Positions 53,387 to 62,083 of a stretch of DNA of 64,000 nucleotides are shown piece after piece. Position numbers and translations under genes: made by a program. The notes below the pieces were generated by a model that was not told where the DNA came from, did no database searches, and saw only the letters and a list, made by a program, of their open reading frames with translations. Position 1 is the stretch's first letter, and each line of letters starts with the position of its first letter. Source of the stretch: Gracilinema caldarium DSM 7334 (GTDB taxonomy: Bacteria; Spirochaetota; Spirochaetia; Treponematales; Breznakiellaceae); contig NC_015732.1 in assembly GCF_000219725.1 (NCBI RefSeq), forward strand, positions 2,480,001-2,544,000, written 5' to 3'.

Positions 53387-54736
53387 CTACACAATTGCCT
53401 TGGTCATCCAACGTTTGCTCTTCCAGCGGAACAGCATGATGATACCCCGTATTGTTTCGTCGGTGCCCACAGCAAGCCAGATGCCAACCATGCCAAGCCC
53501 GAAGTGGAGCCCCAAAAGCCATGCACCCAAAACCCCAAGCCCCCACATCGATACGATACCCACCATAACGGGAAACTGAACATCCCCTGCCCCCTTCAAA
53601 GCCGGTATGGTAATCAGGTTAATAGACCGGCCCGTTTCCACATAAAAGGAAACAAAGAGCATATTGTAGGTAACTACAGCTATTTCCTTGACGTGGGTAA
53701 AAATACCAATGAGAGGCCGCTTGAATATATTAAGAAGGAGCACAAGGCTTACCGAGATGAGGGTTCCCGCAATCTGGTAGAGGTACACCCGCTTATAGGC
53801 CGCTTCAGGCTGTTTCGCCCCGACAAAATAACCGGTTTTTATCTGAGCTCCGTTACCAATGGACATGGCAGCAACAAACACAAAACGAACCAGCGTCTGG
53901 GCATAGACCTGAGCAGACATGGCATAGGTCCCCAGGGTAGTCACCATAGCCATAATGACAATCTGGCCTACGTTATAGGAGAGGGCTTCACCCGCAGAGG
54001 GAACACCGATTTCCAGAATCTTTCTATAAATTGATGCAGGAACAGTACGCCAGCCTTCTGACCGGAAAACAATATTTTGATGTTTCTTAATCCTGTAGCG
54101 GGTCATGATGACCGCCGCAATCTGGGAAACTACCGACGACACAGCAACCCCGGCAACCCCGGTTACCGGCAATCCAAACCATCCGTAGAGGGCCAGTGCA
54201 TTTCCTACAACATTAATCAGATTCGCAATAATCGAAATATACATGGCATCCCGGGTATAACCATAAGTCCGGAGCACCGTTCCCTGAAACATGTTAAAGG
54301 CAATAAAAGCCGAACCAAAACCACCAAAGATAGTAAAATACTGCCACGCATAGGTTCGAACCTTTGGTTCCAGAGGATACAGAGAAAGCAGGGGCCAGGA
54401 CCCCGCAAGAACCAGAACCGTAACCAAGAGGGCCAGCATCAGTACCATAACCGCACCAGCTTGGGCGATCAGCCCCGATTCCTCCTTCCGCTCCGCACCC
54501 AGATACTGGGCCAGTACAATACCCGATCCGGTACACACGATGGTAAACAGGAGTTGGATAAAAAACATGTATTGGGACACCATACCAACGCCCGCTACAG
54601 CCTCTTGGGCATAGGAACTGAGCATGAAGGTATCGATGGATGATACCAGCATTCTGAAAAGGGATTCGAGAAATATGGGCAGTACCAGTACTGGTAACCC
54701 CACCGACCCAGGGTTAATTGATTTTTGAGCTTTCAT
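53387..54736 (-). CDS. MATE-family efflux transporter
   Basis: About 449 residues with 12 predicted membrane segments; two-fold repeated MATE arrangement (for example LPVLVLPIFLESLFRMLVSSIDTFM and VGVPSAGEALSYN-like internal repeat near residue 235). Exports drugs or organic cations by Na+ or H+ antiport. GGAG lies about 10 bp before the chosen ATG at 54736. It is the first gene of a minus-strand run, divergent from the sugar kinase gene. Confidence 0.9.
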   Translation of the reverse strand: MKAQKSINPGSVGLPVLVLPIFLESLFRMLVSSIDTFMLSSYAQEAVAGVGMVSQYMFFIQLLFTIVCTGSGIVLAQYLGAERKEESGLIAQAGAVMVLMLALLVTVLVLAGSWPLLSLYPLEPKVRTYAWQYFTIFGGFGSAFIAFNMFQGTVLRTYGYTRDAMYISIIANLINVVGNALALYGWFGLPVTGVAGVAVSSVVSQIAAVIMTRYRIKKHQNIVFRSEGWRTVPASIYRKILEIGVPSAGEALSYNVGQIVIMAMVTTLGTYAMSAQVYAQTLVRFVFVAAMSIGNGAQIKTGYFVGAKQPEAAYKRVYLYQIAGTLISVSLVLLLNIFKRPLIGIFTHVKEIAVVTYNMLFVSFYVETGRSINLITIPALKGAGDVQFPVMVGIVSMWGLGVLGAWLLGLHFGLGMVGIWLAVGTDETIRGIIMLFRWKSKRWMTKAIV

Positions 54737-54989
54737 TATTGCATTACTCCAGCGGAACAGCTCTCCGATGAGCATAATGTCCAGCGGAGCCATACTACTC
54801 AATTTTTAATCTTTGGTATAGATGGATGAAATTTTCCAAATATTATTCTGTATAAAACATATAGAGACATATTGCCCGTCGTATACCCGTCGTATACATA
54901 AGTACCCTCAGTTATACAATCTAATTACTTTTGTCATCTTTAACTTGCGCAACATGCATACTCAAGGTAGTATAACTGTGGAGGTTTTT
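54737..54989. promoter_or_regulatory. Divergent intergenic region, MATE gene / sugar kinase
   Basis: About 250 bp. It holds an AT-rich stretch, a tandem 11-bp repeat (listed separately) and no recognisable gene or RNA. Promoters in both directions are expected, but I could not fix the hexamers. Confidence 0.4.
54875..54896. repeat. Tandem 11-bp repeat upstream of the sugar kinase
   Basis: CCCGTCGTATA occurs twice in direct succession. Alternatively the site can be read as the palindromic GTATAC pair separated by CCGTC (54881-54897), a possible regulator-binding site. Confidence 0.6.
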
Positions 54990-55961
54990 ATGATTATATG
55001 CTGCGGTGAAGCCCTTATCGATATGGTTCCCTATACAACGTCCGATGACATTGATACCTATCGTCCCCTGCCTGGTGGCAGTCCCTATAACACTGCTATT
55101 GCCATAGGCCGGCTGGGCGCTCCGGTCAGTTTTATGGGCCGCCTTTCATCCGACTTTTTTGGAACCATGCTCGTAGATCGGCTTCGAGCAAACAACGTAG
55201 AGACCAATCTCATCGTCCGGTCAACTCAAAACAGCACCCTGGCTTTCGTAAAAATAGAAGCAGGGAAAGAACCCCAATACGCCTTTTACACCGAAGGAAC
55301 CGCTGACCGGTCATTCTCGGTAGAAGATCTGCCAAAAACCTTACCACAGGACCTGCATGGAATTCTTTTTGGGTCCATATCGATGACCATGGAGCCCGTG
55401 GCGAGCACCATAGAAACCTTTATACAATCCCAGAGCAGGCGGAATGATGCCTCTGCACCGGTCATCTCGCTGGATCCTAACGTCCGTCCTGTAATGATCC
55501 ATGATCGGGCTCGGTATGTGCAACGTCTTGAATCATGGATAGCCTCTGCCACCATCGTTAAAATTTCCGGCGCCGATTTGGAATATGTCTACCCATCCCT
55601 GTCGCGGGAAGCGGCGCTTGAAAAGGTTCTATCCTTAGGTCCCACCCTGGTGGTGACCACCCTCGGCGCCGATGGTGCCCTCGCCATCGGCCGCCGTAGT
55701 GACGGCAGCCGCTTCAGTGCCACCGCACCAGTAGTTCCGGTTAAAGTTGCCGACACCATCGGCGCCGGCGACACCTTTCACGGAGCCTTATTATCATGGC
55801 TGGAACTCAAGGGCAAACTGAACCGGCTCGCCCTGTCAAAGATTTCAGAAGCAGACCTGCATGAAGCCCTCTTTTTTGCGAATAAGGCAGCTTCTTTGGT
55901 CTGTACTAAACATGGCGCAGAGCCTCCCACCATGGCAGAAATGGAAGCGTTGCAGACCTAA
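54990..55961 (+). CDS. PfkB-family sugar kinase (fructokinase-like)
   Basis: About 323 residues. Marks: CCGEALIDMVPY at the N-terminus, PGGSPYNTAIAIGRLGAPVSFMGRLSSDFFG, LDPNVRPVMI, and the C-terminal ATP/catalytic motif ADTIGAGDTFHGALLSWL. The sequence resembles fructokinases that phosphorylate fructose or related ketoses; the exact substrate is not proven. TGGAGG lies 4-5 bp before the ATG at 54990; a long upstream frame from 54822 lacks a ribosome site and reads an unlikely peptide. Confidence 0.87.
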   Translation: MIICCGEALIDMVPYTTSDDIDTYRPLPGGSPYNTAIAIGRLGAPVSFMGRLSSDFFGTMLVDRLRANNVETNLIVRSTQNSTLAFVKIEAGKEPQYAFYTEGTADRSFSVEDLPKTLPQDLHGILFGSISMTMEPVASTIETFIQSQSRRNDASAPVISLDPNVRPVMIHDRARYVQRLESWIASATIVKISGADLEYVYPSLSREAALEKVLSLGPTLVVTTLGADGALAIGRRSDGSRFSATAPVVPVKVADTIGAGDTFHGALLSWLELKGKLNRLALSKISEADLHEALFFANKAASLVCTKHGAEPPTMAEMEALQT

Positions 55962-55996
55962 GGCATCCTAATCAATTTTATAGAGGAAAACGTTGG

Positions 55997-56617
55997 ATGG
56001 AATATCTTTTTGATGGAGTTCGAGAGTTTAATCAAAAGGATTATCGGGAATACAAAAACCTCTTTCAGGGACTCAGTCGCAGACAACAACCGCATACTCT
56101 TTTTATCGGCTGTTCCGATTCTCGGGTGGTTCCTAACCTGATAACTAAAACATTACCTGGAGAGCTATTCGTCATTCGTAATATCGCAAATATTGTTCCC
56201 TTTTACCGGGAATCTGAAGAATTCCTTGCCACCACAGCCGCAATTGAATATGCTGTCCAGGTTCTTAAGGTTGATAACATTCTCATTTGCGGCCATTCAA
56301 ATTGCGGGGGATGTAAAGCCCTGTATATGGATGAACATCAAACCCAGGAGATTCCCCACACTAAAAAATGGCTTGAACTTGCAGGGCGGGTAAAGCAAAA
56401 AATACTATCAGAACCGGTTCTTGATGAACTGGAACGGGAATGGAAAACAGAACAGCTGAATGTGGTGGAACAGATGAATCATCTTATCACCTACCCCTAC
56501 ATCAAGGAGAAATATCGGAATAAGGAGATCAACATCCTCGGGTGGTATTATCACATCGAAACCGGGGATGTCTTTAATTATAACCCTGAGGAAAAACGTT
56601 TTGTAAAAATTACTTGA
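55997..56617 (+). CDS. Beta-class carbonic anhydrase
   Basis: 206 residues. Zinc ligands C39, H100 and C103, and the catalytic dyad D41-R43, are visible in GCSDSRVVPN and ICGHSNCGGCKAL. Interconverts CO2 and bicarbonate in the cytoplasm. Starts 35 bp after the sugar kinase stop with AGAGG upstream and is probably co-transcribed. Confidence 0.95.
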   Translation: MEYLFDGVREFNQKDYREYKNLFQGLSRRQQPHTLFIGCSDSRVVPNLITKTLPGELFVIRNIANIVPFYRESEEFLATTAAIEYAVQVLKVDNILICGHSNCGGCKALYMDEHQTQEIPHTKKWLELAGRVKQKILSEPVLDELEREWKTEQLNVVEQMNHLITYPYIKEKYRNKEINILGWYYHIETGDVFNYNPEEKRFVKIT

Positions 56618-56628
56618 AACAAGCGCTT

Positions 56629-56660
56629 CTCCCACAACCCAATCAGGGTTTTGGGGAGCC
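56629..56660. terminator. Hairpin between convergent genes
   Basis: CTCCCACAACCC pairs with GGGTTTTGGGGAG over about 11 bp around 56629-56660; it has no long T run. Probably a shared terminator or end barrier for the carbonic anhydrase and LA_2272-type genes. Confidence 0.55.
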
Positions 56661-56676
56661 TTTACACCATACACAA

Positions 56677-57813
56677 CTACAAAGTAACCTTAGCGCCTAC
56701 AAACCACTGGGACCAGGCAGTAAAGGGAATACCAAACCAGGTGGCCGATAGTGTATCCTGGGTCTTCATAAACTCTGGAACTGTTCCGCCCTCTTCCAGT
56801 TGAACCAGGGTTTTAATACCTCCTGTCAGGTGAAGGGACCGGCTCAAAGGAAGTCCGAGGCTGAGACGGGCTGTGGGATAGGGTTTAATTAAGGAAATAA
56901 AAGCATCTTTATCACAATCTACTCCCGCCTGATACAGGGCTTCAATATCCTTCCCAAGGTGTTGCTCTGCGGACACATCAATATCAATATAGGGACCTCC
57001 CAGCCGTACCCTGGTACCGAGGCCTGCACTCACCATGAGGTTGTCATTTCGGACAAACCAGTCAGTCCGCGGAGCTCCTGCACCTAGTACCAAATAGATG
57101 AAGGGACTTCCGGCCTGCCAATAGGCAAAGGCCGTGTCCGTAGCGGGCATATATACAAAGCTCAGACTGTCCACTCCATTCCGGGATATATTGATGAGCC
57201 CGATCTGTAGGCCCCGTAACTCATCGGTGATATTCACGAGGCCAATCTGCATCCCATCCACCGATTCAGCCACATTGAATACTTCCGCAATCTGTATACC
57301 CTTAACGGTTTTGGCAATATTAAAAACCCCTGCGGCCTGCACCGATCCCGTAACATCCTCTGCAATATTAAACACCCCTGCCAGCTGAGCTCCCCGAACG
57401 GGACCGCCGGCTATATTAAACACCCCGGCCCCTTGAAAACCAAAACCCTGGTTATAGATATTAAAAACCCCAGCCCCGGCAAAGCCATAGGAGGCTTCGA
57501 AGGTTGCTCCAATTAAAGCAAAGGAAGCAGAGGTGCGATAATACCCAAAAGGACTAGATACCCCTGGCGCAAACGAAAGCAGTACCGGTGTATAGGGAAC
57601 TTCAGAGTCTTCGTAAGATTCTGTAGCTTCCCTTACCTGAGACGGAAACTCCGCATCTGCTCTGTTTGTATCCCGTTCCCTGTTCAGTTTTTCCTGGTAT
57701 TGCTCCCGAGCTTTCTGCAGAACAGTCTCATCATCTTCCTGGGCAGCCAGGGGACCAGCAAAAAACGAAAAACCCATTAGTAATGCGACGAGTGAACCAA
57801 CAATACGTTTCAT
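56677..57813 (-). CDS. LA_2272-type surface repeat protein
   Basis: About 378 residues with signal peptide (MKRIVGSLVALLMGFSFFAGPLAAQ). The central part has about seven short repeats ending in G-V-F-N-I-A or G-L-V-N-I: GAGVFNIYNQ, GAGVFNIAGG, AGVFNIAEDV, AGVFNIAKTV, AEVFNVAESV, IGLVNITDEL and IGLINISRNG. These repeats are the mark of LA_2272-family surface proteins described in leptospires and treponemes; they stack as a beta-helix-like surface. A barrel-like C-terminal portion follows. ATG at 57813 follows GAGAGGAG; upstream in-frame starts lack a signal peptide. Confidence 0.85.
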   Translation of the reverse strand: MKRIVGSLVALLMGFSFFAGPLAAQEDDETVLQKAREQYQEKLNRERDTNRADAEFPSQVREATESYEDSEVPYTPVLLSFAPGVSSPFGYYRTSASFALIGATFEASYGFAGAGVFNIYNQGFGFQGAGVFNIAGGPVRGAQLAGVFNIAEDVTGSVQAAGVFNIAKTVKGIQIAEVFNVAESVDGMQIGLVNITDELRGLQIGLINISRNGVDSLSFVYMPATDTAFAYWQAGSPFIYLVLGAGAPRTDWFVRNDNLMVSAGLGTRVRLGGPYIDIDVSAEQHLGKDIEALYQAGVDCDKDAFISLIKPYPTARLSLGLPLSRSLHLTGGIKTLVQLEEGGTVPEFMKTQDTLSATWFGIPFTAWSQWFVGAKVTL

Positions 57814-57953
57814 TTCGCTCTCCTCTCCATTCGATGAACCAACACAAGAGTCCGATCCATCAATTAAAAATTGAGGGATTAAAAATCCATCCCCCGATGT
57901 CTCCATAAGAGCACATCGGTTATATATATAGCACGAAACAACTAACATTTCAG

Positions 57954-58552
57954 ATGAATATGTCAAAATCTAAAAATCCCAACTTATTTTTTAAGCGACT
58001 GGTTAACTATTGATGATATATTTACAGCTGCTTTGCCTTATCGATTAATAAACAACCGCATTAACCTGGACTTTATACCCCAATTTCGCTATTTTAAAAT
58101 TGCAGAGAATGAGTTCAGCACAAAGGAACTCCTTTCCTTAAAGAACCTGATTGGGGCATTGTTTTTAGTTGAAACTTCAGTCCCCAACGGAACTCGAAGG
58201 GATATTTAAACAGCTGAGGGCTTTGCTTGAGCAGGAACAGCCGGAGGTGTATCGGGCATTTCTTTCCTGGCTGTATAATTTTTTCTCAAAATCCGTACCT
58301 GATTGGGTGAGAGAGCCGTTAGATCCGAAGGAGGCACCGACCATGCTAGCCACAAACCTGAAGAAATGGGAACAGGAACTTATCCAACAGGGTATATTCA
58401 AAGGTAAACAAGAAGGTTTGCAAGAAGGGCTACAACAGGGTATAGTAAGAGGCAAACTGGAAACGGCTCGAAAACTGAAACAAAAAGGTTTAAGTGTACA
58501 GGAAATTGCTGAGGTTACGGGACTCAGCTTTGAGGACATAGAACAACTTTAG
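57954..58552 (+). pseudogene. Rpn-family (PD-(D/E)XK) gene remnant
   Basis: Pieces are found in three frames: SKSKNPNLFFKRLVNY then stop; DDIFTAALPYRLINNRINLDFIPQFRYFKIAENEF with KNLIGALFLVE; and the C-terminal part ELEGIFKQLRALLEQEQPEVYRAFLSWLYNF with the GxxEGxxEG repeat and the terminal EIAEVTGLSFEDIEQL. This is the architecture of Rpn/DUF4351-like recombination-promoting nucleases. The catalytic N-terminal region is lost and frames are shifted. The intact-looking 127-codon 3' frame from 58169 has no start context of its own. Confidence 0.78.
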
Positions 58553-58624
58553 AAGACTTTTAGAAATATCATATTTTAAAAGTATAATATTGTTGATGTG
58601 CAAATCCCGTAACAGGGGGCCCCG

Positions 58625-59440
58625 GTGGGTGAACAAGAAACGATAGAGAATCGTAAAAACGGTCCTAATACGGTGATAAGCCTCGCAGAGGAACTTTTGT
58701 CTGCAGGACTCCGTCCCGGGATGACCATCCTCCTGCATTCTTCCCTCAGTGCTCTTGGCTGGGTTTGCGGCGGTGCACCGGCGGTCATCATGGCGTTCCA
58801 ACAGGTTTTAACCGAAGAAGGAACCCTCGTCATGCCAACCCATTCGGGGGATTTATCAGACCCGGCCCAGTGGGAACATCCGCCGGTTCCCCGTGAGTGG
58901 TGGGAAACCATACGGAGTACCATGCCTGCTTATCGAAAAGATCGAACCCCCACACGAGGCATGGGCATCATTCCGGAAACCTTCCGAAAAATGGATGGTG
59001 TACTGCGGTCCAGTCACCCCCAGATGTCCTTTGCTGCCTGGGGAAAACACAAAGCATACATTTTGCAGGACGAACACTACGATTTTGGCATGAATGACCA
59101 GAGCCCCCTGGGCCGCCTTTACGAACTGGACGGACAGGTCTTTCTGCTTGGCGTAGGCCATGACAGGAACACTTCGATACACCTGGCTGAATACCGAGCC
59201 GAGTGGCCTTCCAAATTGATGATTAAAAACGGCATGCCCATAGAAGAAGGGGGCATAACCTCCTGGCGCGAGTTTGATGACATCGCCTATGGGGGCGAAG
59301 ACTTCGAAGCCCTCGGCAAGGCCTTTGAGGAGCAGCATCACATAAAACCATTCAAGGTTGGCAATGCAAGCTGCCGCATGTTTTCCCAGCGGGCCCTGGT
59401 GGACTTTGCAGTCCATTGGATCTCTACTCACCGGACCTAA
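58625..59440 (+). CDS. AAC(3)-family N-acetyltransferase
   Basis: About 271 residues. Motifs of the aminoglycoside 3-N-acetyltransferase family (YokD/FrbF-like): LLHSSLSALGWVCGGAPAVI, LVMPTHSGD, YRKDRTPTRGMGIIPETFRK, SFAAWGKHKAYIL, DEHYDFGMNDQSPLGRLYELDGQVFLLGVGHDRNTSIHLAE (split here as separate blocks). Uses acetyl-CoA to acetylate amines; the substrate need not be an antibiotic. Start is GTG at 58625 with weak ribosome signal; it does not follow a gene closely, so its promoter must lie in 58553-58624. Confidence 0.85.
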   Translation: MGEQETIENRKNGPNTVISLAEELLSAGLRPGMTILLHSSLSALGWVCGGAPAVIMAFQQVLTEEGTLVMPTHSGDLSDPAQWEHPPVPREWWETIRSTMPAYRKDRTPTRGMGIIPETFRKMDGVLRSSHPQMSFAAWGKHKAYILQDEHYDFGMNDQSPLGRLYELDGQVFLLGVGHDRNTSIHLAEYRAEWPSKLMIKNGMPIEEGGITSWREFDDIAYGGEDFEALGKAFEEQHHIKPFKVGNASCRMFSQRALVDFAVHWISTHRT

Positions 59441-59446
59441 GGCCCT

Positions 59447-61408
59447 TTACTTTAGAGCCCGCAGTGCATTCAGCACCGCCAGGAGGGCAACCCCCACATC
59501 GGCAAGGACCCCCATCCACATGGTTGCCAGCCCCAGGGCACCAAGCACCATGACAGCAATCTTCACCAGCAGGGCAAAGAGTATGTTCTGCCAGACGATG
59601 CGGCGGGTTTTCCGCGCCCGGTCGATGGCTTCGGGTATCCGGGACAGGTCATCGGTCATAAGGACCATATCCGCCTGTTCTATAGCCAGGTCCGACCCGG
59701 CCCTGCCCATGGCGATTCCCACATCGGAGCGGGCCAGCACCGGCCCATCGTTAATGCCATCGCCTACAAAGGCCGTAGTCCCCCCAGAGCTTTGCTGTAA
59801 CAGCGATTCGAACCGCTCCAGCTTATCCTCAGGGAGCAGGCTGTGGTGTACTTCAGTGACCCCGGTTTGCCGGCCAACAGCATGGGCAGGGCCGGGGCCG
59901 TCACCGGTAAAGAGGGCGACCTGCTCGACCCCGCGATCCCGCAGTTCCCGGATGACCCGGGGAGCATCGGCCTTTATCTGGTCTTCCAGGTGTACCGTTC
60001 CGACAATGGAGCCATCGTATGCAACATGAATAACCGTTGCGTCGGCGGAGCTGCATTCATGGGGAATAGATTTAAGATGGAGGAGCCGATCATTCCCGGC
60101 AAGAATTTCCGTTCCCTCCTGGGTCACCAGACTGCCATGACCGGGAATTTCGTAGTAGGAGCCCTCATCATAGACAGGGTTGGTATCCGATTGGGTTTTC
60201 CAATGGCGCTGCACTGCCTGGGCCAAAGGATGATTGGATTGGGCAGTAGCGGCCGCTGCATAGGCCAGAACCTGTGCTTCCGAATGGTTAGGGTGGACAT
60301 CAATTTTTGACACCTGGAATTTTCCCGTGGTCAGGGTGCCGGTTTTATCAAAGACGATACGTTGGACATGAACCAGCCGGTCAAGGACTGCAGCTCCCTT
60401 GAGTAAAATGCCCCGTTTTGCCGCTCCCCCAAGACCGGCAAAATAGGTAAGAGGCACACTTAAGACAAAGGCACAGGGACAAGAAATGACTAGCATGATG
60501 AGGGCTCGGTACAGCCAATCATAGAACCGTGCTCCTGGAAGCAGAAGAGGCGGCACAACTGCTATAATGAGGGCTATTCCCACAACAACAGGGGTATAGA
60601 AGCGGGCAAAGCGGGTAACGAATAATTCAACCGGGGCTTTCCGCTGTTGGGCTGATTCTATCAGATGTAAAACCCGGTTTAAGGTCGAATGTTCATACTT
60701 TTCAGTTACCTGTACCGTAAGGGTGCCTTCTGTAAGTACATAACCGCCTAGCAATACCTGCCCCGGTTCAGCGGGCCGGGGTACGGACTCACCGGTTACT
60801 GCAGAAGTATCCACCGTACCGGTACCCTCTGCCACAAGACCATCCAGGGCAAGCCGCTCCCCTGCCCGCAACAGCAGGAGCTCTCCCGGTTCAACCTGTT
60901 CCGGAGGAGATGCTATCCAGGTGCCGTTTCGTTTAACCCGCACCTGGTCGGGGCGCAGATTCAGGAGAGCCTCGATGGATCGGCGGCTGCGGTGTACTGC
61001 ATAGTCCTGGAAGAATTCTCCAATCCGGTAAAACACCATAACACCCACCGCTTCTTCCCAGGCTCCGAGGGCAATAGCTCCAAGAGATGCAATGCTCATG
61101 AGGAAGAGTTCATCAAATACAAATCCCCTTCGCAGGTTCTGCCAGGCTCCCCTGAAAACGGGCCATGCGGCAGCCCCGTAGGTGACCATCAACATAATAA
61201 GACCCATTGTTGTCCCATAGGGGATACTGAGTAGATTTTCAGACAGTAGAATGCCAAAGATAGTCCCCAGAAACGCGAGGGCTAATGTCCGGGCTTCGGC
61301 AATCTGGGTCTCGGTAAGATGACCCACAGGAAGGCTCTTTTCAGCGGAACTTGAATCTTGTATGTCAAAGGCGGCACCACAACCGCAACTACTGCAGGAA
61401 TCATTCAT
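59447..61408 (-). CDS. Heavy-metal P1B-type ATPase (CadA/ZntA-like)
   Basis: 653 residues, membrane exporter for Zn/Cd/Pb. Marks: VISCPCAFVLSV (CPC metal channel), DKTGTLTTG phosphorylation site, TGESVPR, VGDGINDGPVLA hinge and the C-terminal membrane segments. There is no full HMA metal-binding domain; only a short N-terminal CSSCGCG cysteine patch precedes the first membrane segment. AGAGGAG precedes the ATG by about 12 bp. It follows the ArsR-type repressor gene, with a 22-bp palindrome between them. Confidence 0.93.
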   Translation of the reverse strand: MNDSCSSCGCGAAFDIQDSSSAEKSLPVGHLTETQIAEARTLALAFLGTIFGILLSENLLSIPYGTTMGLIMLMVTYGAAAWPVFRGAWQNLRRGFVFDELFLMSIASLGAIALGAWEEAVGVMVFYRIGEFFQDYAVHRSRRSIEALLNLRPDQVRVKRNGTWIASPPEQVEPGELLLLRAGERLALDGLVAEGTGTVDTSAVTGESVPRPAEPGQVLLGGYVLTEGTLTVQVTEKYEHSTLNRVLHLIESAQQRKAPVELFVTRFARFYTPVVVGIALIIAVVPPLLLPGARFYDWLYRALIMLVISCPCAFVLSVPLTYFAGLGGAAKRGILLKGAAVLDRLVHVQRIVFDKTGTLTTGKFQVSKIDVHPNHSEAQVLAYAAAATAQSNHPLAQAVQRHWKTQSDTNPVYDEGSYYEIPGHGSLVTQEGTEILAGNDRLLHLKSIPHECSSADATVIHVAYDGSIVGTVHLEDQIKADAPRVIRELRDRGVEQVALFTGDGPGPAHAVGRQTGVTEVHHSLLPEDKLERFESLLQQSSGGTTAFVGDGINDGPVLARSDVGIAMGRAGSDLAIEQADMVLMTDDLSRIPEAIDRARKTRRIVWQNILFALLVKIAVMVLGALGLATMWMGVLADVGVALLAVLNALRALK

Positions 61409-61445
61409 AGGTTCATATACTCCTCTTGATACTATGCAGGCCGCT

Positions 61446-61467
61446 TCTCAAAACTGCAGTTTTGAGA
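61446..61467. repeat. 22-bp perfect palindrome between arsR and the P-type ATPase
   Basis: Core CTCAAAACTGCAGTTTTGAG, extended by one T and A at the ends, flanked by GGCC on both sides. As RNA it is a strong hairpin with no T run, so it may be an mRNA-processing or stability element; as DNA it could be a second regulator site. Confidence 0.65.
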
Positions 61468-61473
61468 GGCCCT

Positions 61474-61845
61474 TTAAGAGAGGCCCTGCTCGGACACATG
61501 TTCCATGGCCAGGGCAATCAGGGCATCCACATGGTGATCATCGAGCTGGTAGTAAACAATTTTTCCAATTTTCACTGGCCGGACGAGCCGGGCACGGCGA
61601 AGTATTGCAAGCTGATGACTTAAGGCAGACTGACTCATATCAAGCAGTGCTGCGAGGTCACAGACACAGCGGTTTTCCGGACTTTGCAGGGCATGGAGAA
61701 TCCGCAATCGACTGGGATCCGCAAGAATTTTAAACAACTCCGATAAGGCTAAAAGCCGTGGAACAGGCCATTCCAGCTTCCGGTCTTCTTCCGAAATCGT
61801 TTCGTCCCTGTCGGTACAGGTACAATGATAAGTTTGTTGGTCCAT
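61474..61845 (-). CDS. ArsR/SmtB-family metal-sensing repressor
   Basis: 123 residues, winged helix with LADPSRLRILHALQS, CVCDLAALLDMSQSALSHQLAIL (recognition helix) and LVRPVKIGKIVYYQLD. Both known metal sites of the family are kept. The alpha-3N/thiolate site is CTCTD near the N-terminus with CVCD. The alpha-5 zinc site has the exact D-x-H, x10, H-x2-E spacing in DHHVDALIALAMEHVSE. It should therefore sense Cd/Pb and Zn and release the promoter upstream. The ATPase gene is its target. Confidence 0.92.
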   Translation of the reverse strand: MDQQTYHCTCTDRDETISEEDRKLEWPVPRLLALSELFKILADPSRLRILHALQSPENRCVCDLAALLDMSQSALSHQLAILRRARLVRPVKIGKIVYYQLDDHHVDALIALAMEHVSEQGLS

Positions 61846-61864
61846 ACTCGATGACAGCTCCCAT

Positions 61865-61898
61865 ACATGAATATATGTTCATACATAATAAATGTCAA
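61865..61898 (-). promoter_or_regulatory. Promoter and ArsR operator of the metal-export operon
   Basis: Minus-strand TTGACA (61893-61898), 17-bp spacer and TATATT (61870-61875). The palindrome ATGAATATATGTTCAT at 61867-61882 overlaps the -10, as in known SmtB/CadC operators, so repressor binding blocks polymerase. Confidence 0.85.
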
Positions 61899-61929
61899 GG
61901 GATGCATTAAACAAATACAAGCAACACCC

Positions 61930-62083
61930 GAGCAGTTTGTCGGACTTGTCTGAATAATCAGATAAAAATCGCAGACATTAGCGATTTTTTACCTTGCAAA
62001 CAGCCAAAGCAGCCAGGTTAATCGAGATTTTAATGGCTAAGGGTAATCCTTAGCCATTAAAAATCTACAAGTCCGACAGGCTC
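61930..62083. other. Structured intergenic element with nested inverted repeats
   Basis: An outer 11-bp perfect repeat (GTCGGACTTGT at 61939-61949, ACAAGTCCGAC at 62067-62077), with GAGC/GCTC pairing outside it, encloses two hairpins. One is AAAAATCGC/GCGATTTTTT (61964-61990); the other is an 18-bp stem (AGATTTTAATGGCTAAGG pairing with CCTTAGCCATTAAAAATCT, 62025-62066). The right end touches the stop codon of the DUF2200 gene. It could be a MITE-like element, a bidirectional terminator cluster or an RNA. It contains no ORF. Confidence 0.65.

Noticed and set aside
54353-54366. tRNA T-loop-like GGTTCGAACC
   Set aside because: It lies in the coding frame of the MATE transporter with no cloverleaf around it. 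The similar motif near 59809 lies in the ATPase gene. No tRNA found.
53504-54643. Two plus-strand open frames opposite the MATE gene
   Set aside because: They are antisense to conserved membrane segments and show no homology; basic, glycine-rich shadow composition.
59358-60029. Plus-strand open frame (223 codons) opposite the P-type ATPase
   Set aside because: Low-complexity serine/arginine/threonine-rich composition typical of a shadow frame of a GC-rich gene.
61930-62083. Integron attC site
   Set aside because: The nested repeats recall attC folding, but neither GTTRRRY nor RYYYAAC core sites are present and no integrase or cassette array is near.
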